Source: Actinomycetes bacterium
GTDB taxonomy: Bacteria > Actinomycetota > Acidimicrobiia > Acidimicrobiales > RAAP-2
NCBI GenBank assembly: GCA_021777285.1
Contig: JAJYDR010000058.1
Span: 1 to 13,807, forward strand
DNA: 13,807 nt
Direction: 5' to 3'
Shown here in pieces: positions 6,590 to 13,710 of the stretch. The notes under the pieces are model-generated. The model was given only the letters and a program-made list of their open reading frames with translations, was not told the origin of the DNA and did no database searches. The translations under genes and the position numbers were made by a program. Positions within the stretch are counted from its first letter, which is position 1. Each line of letters begins with the position of its first letter.

Positions 6590-9475
6590 TCAAACCGTGG
6601 CCTCGCGGAGTTGGTCGAGGAGTTCACGAACTGGTAGTGATGGTTGGACACCTAATTCTGTCGCCATCGATGCGGCTCGAAGCGCGACACCCTTCGCGTG
6701 GCCGTAGCGACCTTCCGACAGCATCAGATCGGCGAGGACGATGTAGCGCGATTCGTTGTAACAGTCCTCCTCGAGGGCTGTGCGGAGGTAATATTCGGCT
6801 TCATCGGTCCGATGGGCGGTGCGGGCCAGCAGGGCGGCCGCGTCAAGAAGATGCAGCCGAGTCCAGCGAAGCGAGTCGCGCGCCGATTCGGTAAAAGGCT
6901 CATACAGATCGTCGGGCAGAAGGTCACCACTATAAAGATCAATGGCGTCACGGAGGAGGAGTAGGGCAGTCGAGGGGTCGGAAACGTCGTGAAGAACACG
7001 AAGGGCGCGATTGGCGGCCTCTCGAAAGTTGCGCACGTCGACAATCACATCGTTGGCGAGGGCCAAGGTCTGTCCACGTCGTTCAACCAGGGGGCCCGCC
7101 AGGCGATGCAGGTGGCTCAGCACGTTTCGCAGCCGTCGGTGCCCTCGTGATGGGTCAACGTTGGGCCACAGTCCTTCGATAGCTTCCTCCACGTGAACCG
7201 GCTGATCACGGAGCGCAACAAGCTTAACCAAATACGCCACTTGAGGCGGGAGCGCCACCTCGAGATTCCCGTGACGAACATGGAAAGAGCCGAGCATCTG
7301 CACGGAGTCACGTCCTGACCGCGATTGTTGGCTGCGTAACAAGACGCGAAAGTTTTGAATGAGCGAGTAGGCATCCAAACCTGGCGTCGGTGCCGATCCG
7401 CGCGGCGCGCCACCTCCATCGTCGTCAAGGGAGGCAGACGTCACGAGCGCGTCACGTATCTTGTCAGCCCATCCGGGTGGTAACTGCGCACTGCTTTGGG
7501 CAAGTGTTGATACGGCACACGACACGAGGTCGCGCGAGAGGGTTGGGTGATCGACATCTACTGTCGCCGCGAGGGCGAGTAGTGAAAACCCGACGTTGCG
7601 CTTATCACCAAACTCGATGAAAACGCTTGCTGCTTCGTAAGCATCGCTGAGCGCGCTGGCGCGTTCGCCCGTGTAGTACCACGCGATCGCGCGATGCAAG
7701 AGACTGACTGCCCACCCGTGGCGGTCGCCGGTCGCGTACTGCTGAACAAGCGCTGTTTCGAGAAGGTGACGGGCGTCATCAAAACGCCGCTCCTCGATGG
7801 CTACGAGCGCCAAATTGGCGAGTACGAGTGCGCCATCACCCGGCTGATCAAGGTGGTCGAACAACTGAAGACTAATGTCAAAGTGCCGACGAGCCGCTGG
7901 CACGCTACCAGCGAAAAGGTCGACAAGCCCCAAGTGGTGATGTAAGCGCGCCTCGGCCGACAGGTCGCCCAAGCGACGTGCTATTTCAAGAGCCTCGCTC
8001 AGCGCCCTTCGACCAATATCGCTGTCATTGGCGCGCCAGGCGAGCATACTAAAGCCGTCGAGCAAGTGAATCCGCAGCGAGTCGTCAGCGAGGTCACGGG
8101 AAAGAAAGGCCTCGATCCACGACCTCCCTTCGTCGAGTTTACCGGTCAACTCCCAGTATCGCCACATATTGCAGGCGAGTTGCGCGCCAGACGACGACTC
8201 GTTCGCCCGCAACGCGTACTGCAGGGCAGCCCGCAAGTTCTGCTCATGACGGCGAATTGTGCTCATCCAGGTGAGCATGTCGGGACCGGTAATCAGCGCG
8301 TTCTCCGCACCCCATACAATCGCGCGACACCACTGCAATTGTCGTTGCGCGAAATGCTCGAGATGACCTTGGTCTACTGCATCGGTTTCGACGCTATTTC
8401 GCACGTGGTCCGAAACTTCGAAGCACGTGTCACCACCTACGCGATAGGAGCCGACCAAATGAATCTGGAGGAGGCGCGACAGCCGCGCAATGATGTCGGT
8501 CATCAGTGCGCCGTCGGAAAGAATCTCCTTGAGCGATCGTACGTCGCACCCTCCAGGGAAGCTGGAGATTGCTTGGAGCAGTACTCGATCTTCGGTCGAA
8601 CACTGAGAGACGCTCCAGTCGGTGGCGAGCTGGATGCTCTCTTCTGATGCAAGACCAACTTGTGTCGGCGATCGCCGTCGTCGCATACGGGTGAGATCGT
8701 GCAGGATAGCGGTGGGGCCACGTGACACAACGTACGGCGCTATCAGTTGCAGCGCCTGTGGCGAGTAGTTGAGGGTCGCACTGATTCGAGCGAGAGCGTG
8801 CGACGTCGGCGCGTTGACGTGAAATCCCGAGTGAGCGCTCCTCACCATCGAGAGGAGTAACTCTTGCGACGTATCTCGCTGTTCGGCGCTACGTGCATGG
8901 GCTCGTGTCGACATTGATGACTGCGCAGAGATACGGATGACGTACTCCTGGGCGGCCCCGAGGGGACGACGAGCGGTCGCGAGAACGGAGAGTGTGGGCC
9001 AACGTAGCAAGAGGGCGTTGATGCAATCGAAGGTGTGGAGTTCGTCCGCGTTACAGTTGTCGAGGACCAGTAGCCCCTTATGGATCGTCGGCTGTGTATC
9101 CTCAGGTGCGGTCAGGAGGGCGGCCATGAGTGTCGAGGCACCGTTCCATACGCGCTTGGCAAAGGTGATCGTGTCGTCGACGTGGCGCATCGATTCAACC
9201 GTCGCAGCCATGAATATTGAATGTTCCTCAATGTGTCGAGCGATTTCGGAGGCGAGGAAACTCTTCCCCACTCCGCTTGGTCCGACGAGTGTCACCAGGC
9301 GTCGTGACACGAGTGCCGACACTGACTGGTCAAGATGATTACGCTGAGCCGACGTGAGCGGAGTCTGTAGTGCCGTGGAAGAGACTGCGCGGAAAGACGT
9401 CGGAGCGTCCTCGTGACGCGAGAAATCAAGTGTGTCCTTGGCACTCATGGGCGAAGTGGCACTGTGACGGTGCAT
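6590..9475 (-). CDS. SARP/AfsR-like ATPase transcriptional regulator with C-terminal DNA-binding and BTAD domains
   Basis: The product has 961 residues and probably works as a cytoplasmic transcription activator that couples nucleotide binding to DNA binding. An AAA/STAND-type ATPase lies at the N-terminus: Walker A GPSGVGKS (65-72), Walker B LLVLDNC (135-141) and a sensor-like SVLATARRPLG (163-173). A long helical repeat region (about 370-650), with TPR-like Ala/Leu/Tyr spacing such as EARLHHHLGLVDLFAGSVPAARRHF, follows. A winged-helix domain (about 725-815, with VEEAIEGLWPNVDPSRGHRRLRNVLSHL) leads into a bacterial transcriptional activator domain (about 815-961, LYSGDLLPDD and onwards). Canonical AfsR-type SARPs have the DNA-binding and BTAD part at the N-terminus, so the order here is reversed. 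ATG 9475 is used; ATG 9448 is an alternative, and neither has a strong ribosome binding site. Confidence 0.88.
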   Translation of the reverse strand: MHRHSATSPMSAKDTLDFSRHEDAPTSFRAVSSTALQTPLTSAQRNHLDQSVSALVSRRLVTLVGPSGVGKSFLASEIARHIEEHSIFMAATVESMRHVDDTITFAKRVWNGASTLMAALLTAPEDTQPTIHKGLLVLDNCNADELHTFDCINALLLRWPTLSVLATARRPLGAAQEYVIRISAQSSMSTRAHARSAEQRDTSQELLLSMVRSAHSGFHVNAPTSHALARISATLNYSPQALQLIAPYVVSRGPTAILHDLTRMRRRRSPTQVGLASEESIQLATDWSVSQCSTEDRVLLQAISSFPGGCDVRSLKEILSDGALMTDIIARLSRLLQIHLVGSYRVGGDTCFEVSDHVRNSVETDAVDQGHLEHFAQRQLQWCRAIVWGAENALITGPDMLTWMSTIRRHEQNLRAALQYALRANESSSGAQLACNMWRYWELTGKLDEGRSWIEAFLSRDLADDSLRIHLLDGFSMLAWRANDSDIGRRALSEALEIARRLGDLSAEARLHHHLGLVDLFAGSVPAARRHFDISLQLFDHLDQPGDGALVLANLALVAIEERRFDDARHLLETALVQQYATGDRHGWAVSLLHRAIAWYYTGERASALSDAYEAASVFIEFGDKRNVGFSLLALAATVDVDHPTLSRDLVSCAVSTLAQSSAQLPPGWADKIRDALVTSASLDDDGGGAPRGSAPTPGLDAYSLIQNFRVLLRSQQSRSGRDSVQMLGSFHVRHGNLEVALPPQVAYLVKLVALRDQPVHVEEAIEGLWPNVDPSRGHRRLRNVLSHLHRLAGPLVERRGQTLALANDVIVDVRNFREAANRALRVLHDVSDPSTALLLLRDAIDLYSGDLLPDDLYEPFTESARDSLRWTRLHLLDAAALLARTAHRTDEAEYYLRTALEEDCYNESRYIVLADLMLSEGRYGHAKGVALRAASMATELGVQPSLPVRELLDQLREATV

Positions 9476-9503
9476 GAGCAGACTATGTCGTGGTGGATTC
9501 TGA

Positions 9504-9534
9504 AGTATCGCGTCTCGTGGGTGGTCCTTGTCAA
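9504..9534 (-). promoter_or_regulatory. Probable promoter of the SARP-like regulator
   Basis: On the minus strand, consensus TTGACA (9529-9534) is followed after 19 bp by GATACT (9504-9509), or after 18 bp by CGATAC. The predicted start is near 9497, about 20 nt before ATG 9475. The spacer is slightly long. It lies only about 17 bp from the presumed end of the IS3 remnant, so the insertion or its decay stopped just short of this promoter. Confidence 0.4.
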
Positions 9535-9551
9535 CTCAATCACCTCCAGTT

Positions 9552-9675
9552 TGGCTTTATCCGGTTTGACGGACAACCTTCATTGTGCAGCTCGACGGAC
9601 GGTGGTGCAGTGCAGCGCCTCGTAAGTGGCGGGACTGAGGTAGCCAAGACTTGAGTGCAGGCGCCTCAACGAGTA
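9552..9675 (-). mobile_element. 3' remnant of an IS3-family element (OrfB C-terminus plus terminal sequence)
   Basis: The minus-strand frame 9675-9580 encodes 31 residues including RRLHSSLGYLSPATYE and then stops. The H-S-x-L-G-Y-L-S-P-x-x-Y-E pattern marks the extreme C-terminus of IS3-family rve-type transposases. Just beyond the stop, TGTCCGTCAAACCGG (minus strand, about 9561-9575) looks like the terminal sequence usual at that end of such elements. All catalytic residues and the other end are missing. At 9662-9675 the same bases can also be read as part of the integrase remnant, so the exact breakpoint is ambiguous. Confidence 0.75.
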
Positions 9676-10230
9676 CGTCGAGTTCAAGCGTGCCATGGGA
9701 TGTAACGGCGCCTCGCGGATCTGGTACTTGAGACGATTCGATGCGTACTGCGCCGAGCATGCCCTGAGCGTCTTCGACCGAGAGACCGTCGAGGAGTGAG
9801 TGACGGCCCAACTGGCGACCTCGGGCCGCTACCGGTCGTGGATGTCCTACATCCGTGACTTCGGCCGGTGGCTTCGCGCCCGCGGACAGAGCGACGCCTA
9901 CGTGCTGTCCGACCAGTGGAAAGCCCGGTCCGTGCCCGTCCACCCCTACCTGCTCACCCAGCGCGAGATCGAGGCGTTCTTTGGCGCCGCGGCGCAACTC
10001 GACACATCCTCGCCGTGGCGGTGGCAGGCCGTCGCGTTCTTCGCGCTGATGCACTCGTGCGAGATCAGGACCGGCGAGGCCCGTGGTCTCTTGGCCGAAC
10101 ACGTCGACCTGTCTAGCCAGCACATCGACGTGCTGTGGTCCAAGGAAAAGCGCAGCCGCAGGCTGCCAGTCACCGATGAGCTCGCGGAAGTTCTGGCCGC
10201 CTGCGACGACGCGTCATCGTCGAGGTTCGG
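9662..10230 (+). pseudogene. Tyrosine recombinase (phage-type integrase), truncated at both ends with an internal stop
   Basis: The frame reads LNEYVEFKRAMG, then WYLRRFDAYCAEHALSVFDR, typical of the SAM-like core-binding domain of tyrosine recombinases. After a TGA at 9797-9799 the same frame carries on with VTAQLATSGRYRSW, then TQREIEAFF and IRTGEARGL. The normal family sequence at the stop would be a Trp (E-x-W-V), so TGG to TGA is the likely mutation. IRTGEARGL holds the first catalytic Arg of the active site, and KEKRSRRLPVT the beta-hairpin Lys. The HxxR, second His/Trp and nucleophilic Tyr are absent because the frame runs into ISL3 sequence near 10220-10230. It cannot be an active recombinase. 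Confidence 0.8.
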
Positions 10231-10852
10231 CCACCGCGAGCGCACGGACGATCCCCTCTACCGGGCGAGGCGATTACTCACCATGGCGGGCGAGCGACTC
10301 GACGAGAAGAGTCACGTCACGGTCATGGTTCTGCTGCGCGCTGGCGACACCAAGGGGCACGTGGGCGCCTCCTACAACGCAAAGGAGGCAATTCGCGGGC
10401 TCTACTGCGTGCCCACCTACGAGCTCGCCAGCCAGTTCATGGACGAACTGATCCGCGACACGGACAATCTCTCGTGGTCGCCCGAGGTACGCTCGCTCGG
10501 GCGAGCCCTGAAGCGCTGGCAAGGCCACATCATCGCATGGCATCAAGCGCACTTTACGAACGCACCGTCCGAGGCCGCGAACAACCTCATCAAAAAGACC
10601 AAGAGGACAGCGTTCAGCTTTCGGTCATTTCGCAACTTCCGAGTTCGCTCATTGCTCTACGCCGGCAAGCCAAACTGGGATCTACTCGCGACCATCACTC
10701 CCCGCCAATTTCCGAAGAGCCGTGAAAGTGGCAAAGCGGTGCTACTAGCAACCGCTAGACGAAACAGTGGTACGAGTGCGAGAGACGGTAAGCGGGCGAG
10801 CCGTCCCCGGAATCTTTACCTGCCTTGCGGCAACAGGAGTTCCGCGCTATGA
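9800..10852 (+). CDS. Chimeric open frame: recombinase middle fused in frame to an ISL3 transposase tail
   Basis: This is an intact 350-residue frame beginning at GTG 9800, directly after the internal TGA of the recombinase. GAGGAG just upstream could serve as a ribosome binding site. Residues 1 to about 140 are recombinase (part of the core-binding domain and the first half of the catalytic domain). Residues about 145-302 are the C-terminal half of an ISL3-family transposase. The last 48 residues, after ATITPR, read through what should be element-end sequence and are probably not native. The TGA stop (10850-10852) falls inside the -10 element of the cassette B promoter. Neither half keeps a full active site. 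Expression is possible but unproven, and I would treat it as a fortuitous fusion. Confidence 0.6.
   Translation: MTAQLATSGRYRSWMSYIRDFGRWLRARGQSDAYVLSDQWKARSVPVHPYLLTQREIEAFFGAAAQLDTSSPWRWQAVAFFALMHSCEIRTGEARGLLAEHVDLSSQHIDVLWSKEKRSRRLPVTDELAEVLAACDDASSSRFGHRERTDDPLYRARRLLTMAGERLDEKSHVTVMVLLRAGDTKGHVGASYNAKEAIRGLYCVPTYELASQFMDELIRDTDNLSWSPEVRSLGRALKRWQGHIIAWHQAHFTNAPSEAANNLIKKTKRTAFSFRSFRNFRVRSLLYAGKPNWDLLATITPRQFPKSRESGKAVLLATARRNSGTSARDGKRASRPRNLYLPCGNRSSAL
10231..10705 (+). pseudogene. ISL3-family transposase, C-terminal fragment
   Basis: From about GHRERTDDPLYRARRLL to AGKPNWDLLATITPR the sequence follows the C-terminal region of ISL3 transposases (DDE_Tnp_ISL3). It includes WHQAHFTNAPSEAANNLIKK, where the Glu (chimera residue 258) corresponds to the last acidic catalytic residue, and KRTAFSFRSFRNFRVRSLLY. 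The zinc-binding N-terminus and both catalytic Asp are missing, so only about 160 of the usual roughly 400 residues remain. The bases after 10706 (AATTTCCGAAGAGCC) may be the right terminal repeat of the element; that is a tentative reading. Confidence 0.8.
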
Positions 10853-10853
10853 T
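10825..10853 (+). promoter_or_regulatory. Sigma-70-type promoter of cassette B
   Basis: TTGCGG (10825-10830) and TATGAT (10848-10853) are 17 bp apart, matching the pair in front of cassette A. The predicted start is near 10860. The promoter begins about 120 bp after the end of recognisable ISL3 coding sequence, so cassette B brought its own promoter. Confidence 0.65.
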
Positions 10854-10858
10854 TCGCG

Positions 10859-10872
10859 CGTTCGTACGCACG
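10859..10872. promoter_or_regulatory. Candidate operator over the transcription start of cassette B
   Basis: The 14 bases CGTTCGTACGCACG are identical to those at 778-791 and lie at the same 5-bp distance from the -10. Downstream, GCTGCG (10886-10891) and CGCAGC (10899-10904) form a 6-bp leader hairpin with a 7-base loop. In cassette A this hairpin is only partly kept. Confidence 0.5.
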
Positions 10873-10960
10873 TCGGTGATGGCGCGCTGCGAGAGTTCCG
10901 CAGCACCAGGGCCGAGGGGTGTCCAGGTGCCACCCCCCGTCCTCTGGAGAGGGGAGGCTG

Positions 10961-12778
10961 GTGCACACCCGCTCACGCGACAACGCCGCATCCGACCAGA
11001 CGGTCCGGCCCCGACGCGAGACGAGGGCACGACGCCGCGGGCGCGTGCGGGTACTCGCCGTTGCTCTAGTACTGGCGCTGGGAACTGTCGATACGTCAGC
11101 GCAGGCGGGTGCTCAGCCAGCGCTTCAGCCTGACTTCGCGCCGGTCGCAATGTCCTGGTTGAACGCCAGCACAGGGTACGTTCTCGGCGAGGGTGAGTGC
11201 CCACTCCCCCAAACTGGCTGCACGTCGGTCATGATGACGAGCGACGGCGGACGAACATTCTCGAGGCTGCCCGGTCCCCGGACGCCTCTAGCCTCGCTTG
11301 ACGGTTCGACCACTCACGCGGTGAGCCGCCTGCTATTCGTCACGCCACTGGTGGGCTACGCGTGGGGTCCGGGGCTGTGGCTGACCACCGACGGCGCTCG
11401 CCACTGGACGTTGTTGGCCACCACCAACGTGATCGCCGTTCTGCACTCCGAGAACGCCGTCGACGTGCTCGCGCTCTCTTGTCCCCCAACGGCCACCACG
11501 TGCGAGTCTCCCCAACTCGACGTCTGGCGTGCCCCGATCGGTCACATCGCCCTCTCAATGGTTACGCGTCTGGAGGGTAGCGGCCAGTGGGAAGCGGCCG
11601 ACAACGGCGAAATCGCAGTGATTACCCTCGCGAGCGTACCGACCGCTGGCCCTAGTCGACTCTGGCGCTCGAGCAACGGTGGCGCAACCTGGTCAACTGG
11701 CCATCAACCGTGTACCGCGGGACCGGCGACCGAACCTGACGCGGTTGCGGTATCGCGAGACGGAAGCATCCTCGTCGTGTGCGGTGGTCCATCGGGCGCG
11801 GGACAGCAACAAAAGGTACTCTACGCTTCCGCTGACGCAGGCGCGACGTTCGTCGATGTTGGCCCGACACCGTTGAACGGGATGGCACAGGGAGTAGCGG
11901 CCTTCGGCCGCGACACGCTGGCGGTCACCGCGCGCTCGGGCGGCGACGAAATCTACGTCTCAGTCGATGGCGGATTGCACTACGCCACTACTACGGTGTC
12001 CGGCGGCGGCACACCGTTGACGAGCCTGGCTTGGACGGGTCCAACCAGCGTCGTGGTCATTGAGGGCAGTCCCGGACAGGCTGGCCCCAACCGACTGCTC
12101 ATGTCGACAGATTTTGGGGCACGGTGGATGACGCTCTCGTTCACCGGCGTCACGTCGGCGTCCGCCATCACATCCAGCGCCATCTGGGTGGGCGCCCTGC
12201 GCGCCCAGGCGCCGGCCGCGGCCGCGTGTCTCGAGCGTTCCGCTTCGTCGGCGTCGATGTCGTGTCTACGGAACTACCTACTCACCCATGGCGCTCCGAT
12301 CGGTGCTGTCACCTTCGTCATGCGCTTTCACGCTTACCTGGTTGGATGGCGCCCGGGTGCCATCCCGGTTGGTGACGAACTTTCTCTCATCCCCATGGAC
12401 TGCGGTTGCTCACAACTCGTGCTGGGTCCGCCCTCGGGAACCATCACGACCCCGGTGCCGCACCCCGGCGGCCCCGGGTGGGCAGCTCTCGGACACTGGT
12501 ATCCGCTTCCCGGAGGCGGTACCGGTCTCACCCTCGGAGGCCCCGCTGGATGGGTCGAGTCAGACCCCACGTCGGGCAGGTCGCTCACTCTGCAGTACCC
12601 GATCGTGAATCGCTGTGCGAGTTGCACGATCCCCTACCACTTACGAGTACTGGTACCGCTCACGGCTACGGGTGCTCCCCAGCGCGCCGTGAGCCTCGGG
12701 CCGTGTCTCGTTCCTGGCGCTACGCCCTCTGACCCGAACGTGCCACGGTGCCCGCCGGTCGAGGCGTGGCTCACGTAG
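10961..12778 (+). CDS. Secreted Asp-box (BNR) beta-propeller protein, copy B
   Basis: The predicted product has 605 residues and is the paralogue of the product at 880-2715. An unusually long Arg-rich n-region (RRETRARRRGRVR) precedes the hydrophobic core VLAVALVLALGT, then an AQAGAQ cleavage-like site. Asp-box turns recur at SDGGRTF (~94), TDGARHW (~143), SNGGATW (~238), ADAGATF (~291), VDGGLHY (~335) and a sixth with ARW. The C-terminal cysteine pattern of copy A (DCGC, CASC and flanking Cys) is retained. The start GTG 10961 follows GAGAGGGGAGG and aligns with GTG 880 of copy A. The gene ends 29 nt before its partner. It is probably an extracellular binding or scaffold protein; no catalytic residues are assigned. 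Confidence 0.87.
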   Translation: MHTRSRDNAASDQTVRPRRETRARRRGRVRVLAVALVLALGTVDTSAQAGAQPALQPDFAPVAMSWLNASTGYVLGEGECPLPQTGCTSVMMTSDGGRTFSRLPGPRTPLASLDGSTTHAVSRLLFVTPLVGYAWGPGLWLTTDGARHWTLLATTNVIAVLHSENAVDVLALSCPPTATTCESPQLDVWRAPIGHIALSMVTRLEGSGQWEAADNGEIAVITLASVPTAGPSRLWRSSNGGATWSTGHQPCTAGPATEPDAVAVSRDGSILVVCGGPSGAGQQQKVLYASADAGATFVDVGPTPLNGMAQGVAAFGRDTLAVTARSGGDEIYVSVDGGLHYATTTVSGGGTPLTSLAWTGPTSVVVIEGSPGQAGPNRLLMSTDFGARWMTLSFTGVTSASAITSSAIWVGALRAQAPAAAACLERSASSASMSCLRNYLLTHGAPIGAVTFVMRFHAYLVGWRPGAIPVGDELSLIPMDCGCSQLVLGPPSGTITTPVPHPGGPGWAALGHWYPLPGGGTGLTLGGPAGWVESDPTSGRSLTLQYPIVNRCASCTIPYHLRVLVPLTATGAPQRAVSLGPCLVPGATPSDPNVPRCPPVEAWLT

Positions 12779-12807
12779 ATCCGTCACGGTCCTCGAAAGG
12801 GGTCATC

Positions 12808-13452
12808 ATGCCACACGCAACCAGACTAAGCCTAGCGGCGGGGGTGGTCGCCGTACTATTTAGCGTCTCCGGCGTCAGCACTCACGCCGCCGGCACCACA
12901 CGCCACAGCGACCCATCATTGTCGTACGCGCGCACAGCAGCGACGTGCCGAACGGCGATCCTAAACGTGTGGGACAGTTTGCTGCGCGGTGGACCCTCGT
13001 GGCGTCACGACTTCGTCGCCCTTCGGCCGCTCGTAGCCGGCGGCGCGCCGACCGCCGCGCGCGCCGCCGCCACCGTTGCTCGCACGCGAGGGCTCGTCCC
13101 CGTTTGCAGCCTCGTAACCGTTTCCTACGCCGCGCGATCCCTCGCACTCGTCTCCCTCTTTGGTGGACCGAGTGCCCTCGCACACCTTCGGGCGCAGTGG
13201 TCGTCGATGTCCAGCGCCCAGCGATCGGCATTCGAACAGCACCTCTTCTACGGAGAACCGTCGTCGGTCTCGTTGTCCGCGGGCTCGGTAACGATTCTCG
13301 CGCACGGTCCCACGAACGAGAAAGTGCGCGTCGCCATTGTCGAGCACCTGACCGGTGCGACCACCACATCGAGCGCGACCGTGTCGGTCGTTCGCCTGGC
13401 CGGTCGCTGGTACGTATCTTCGCTCTCGAGTCTCAGCATGAACGTCGGGTAA
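12808..13452 (+). CDS. Small secreted protein, copy B (intact partner of the propeller)
   Basis: The product has 214 residues and is not assigned to a family. A signal peptide with core LSLAAGVVAVLFSV (7-20) ends near THAAG (25-29). The mature part has only two cysteines (47 and 100), both present in copy A, which suggests one disulfide. Blocks shared with copy A include RPLVAGG, SYAARSLALV, FGGPSALAHLRAQWSSMSS and EQHLFYG. The C-terminus LAGRWYVSSL resembles the final strand of NTF2/SnoaL-like folds, where a Trp after a basic residue is common, but this is a weak hint. ATG 12808 is chosen for its AAAGGGG ribosome binding site and its match to copy A. Constant pairing with the propeller gene suggests that the two proteins act together outside the cell. 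Confidence 0.82.
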   Translation: MPHATRLSLAAGVVAVLFSVSGVSTHAAGTTRHSDPSLSYARTAATCRTAILNVWDSLLRGGPSWRHDFVALRPLVAGGAPTAARAAATVARTRGLVPVCSLVTVSYAARSLALVSLFGGPSALAHLRAQWSSMSSAQRSAFEQHLFYGEPSSVSLSAGSVTILAHGPTNEKVRVAIVEHLTGATTTSSATVSVVRLAGRWYVSSLSSLSMNVG

Positions 13453-13685
13453 CCGACGGTGGTGACGGTCGTCTCTCATTCAATGTGTTGTTGGTACGGA
13501 CGACTGGATATCGCCGTCGTCGGCGTTCGTCGAAAGTCGCCACTGGACTCGTACGCGGAGTGAGCGAACCACCTATGCCCTAGCGAAACGCCGAAGTGAG
13601 ACCGGCCAAACAGGTGCGGTCGCCTCGTGGCAATCATTCTGCAACCGTCGGTCACCGGACGCCTGACCAGCGCTAGGTCCCTGAG
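13453..13685. other. Spacer between cassette B and the right-hand IS element
   Basis: About 230 bp without a supported gene. It does not resemble the sequence after cassette A, so the duplicated unit ends close to the stop codon of the small gene. No clear terminator hairpin was found. Confidence 0.4.
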
Positions 13686-13708
13686 GTTCCCCAGTGAAAG
13701 TGGACACG
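13686..13708. mobile_element. Probable terminal inverted repeat of the right-hand IS3-family element
   Basis: On the minus strand, TGTCCACTTTCACTGGGGAA lies just beyond the transposase stop codon. IS3-family ends commonly start with TG and carry a run like this. The partner repeat is outside the window, so the boundary is provisional. Confidence 0.45.
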
Positions 13709-13710
13709 GT

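Larger units (their letters stand above)
10825..13452 (+). repeat. Cassette B: second copy of the duplicated two-gene operon
   Basis: Same order, strand, spacing and control elements as cassette A at 744-3396, about 10 kb downstream in direct orientation. Both genes are intact here. Divergence is spread over both genes, with conserved blocks shared almost base for base in the leader and parts of the propeller. Confidence 0.85.

Noticed and set aside
6163..6651. Minus-strand open frame of 162 codons between the regulator and the beta-helix gene
   Set aside because: Composition is Arg/Ser/Pro-rich, it overlaps the end of the regulator in another frame, and it has no recognisable domain.
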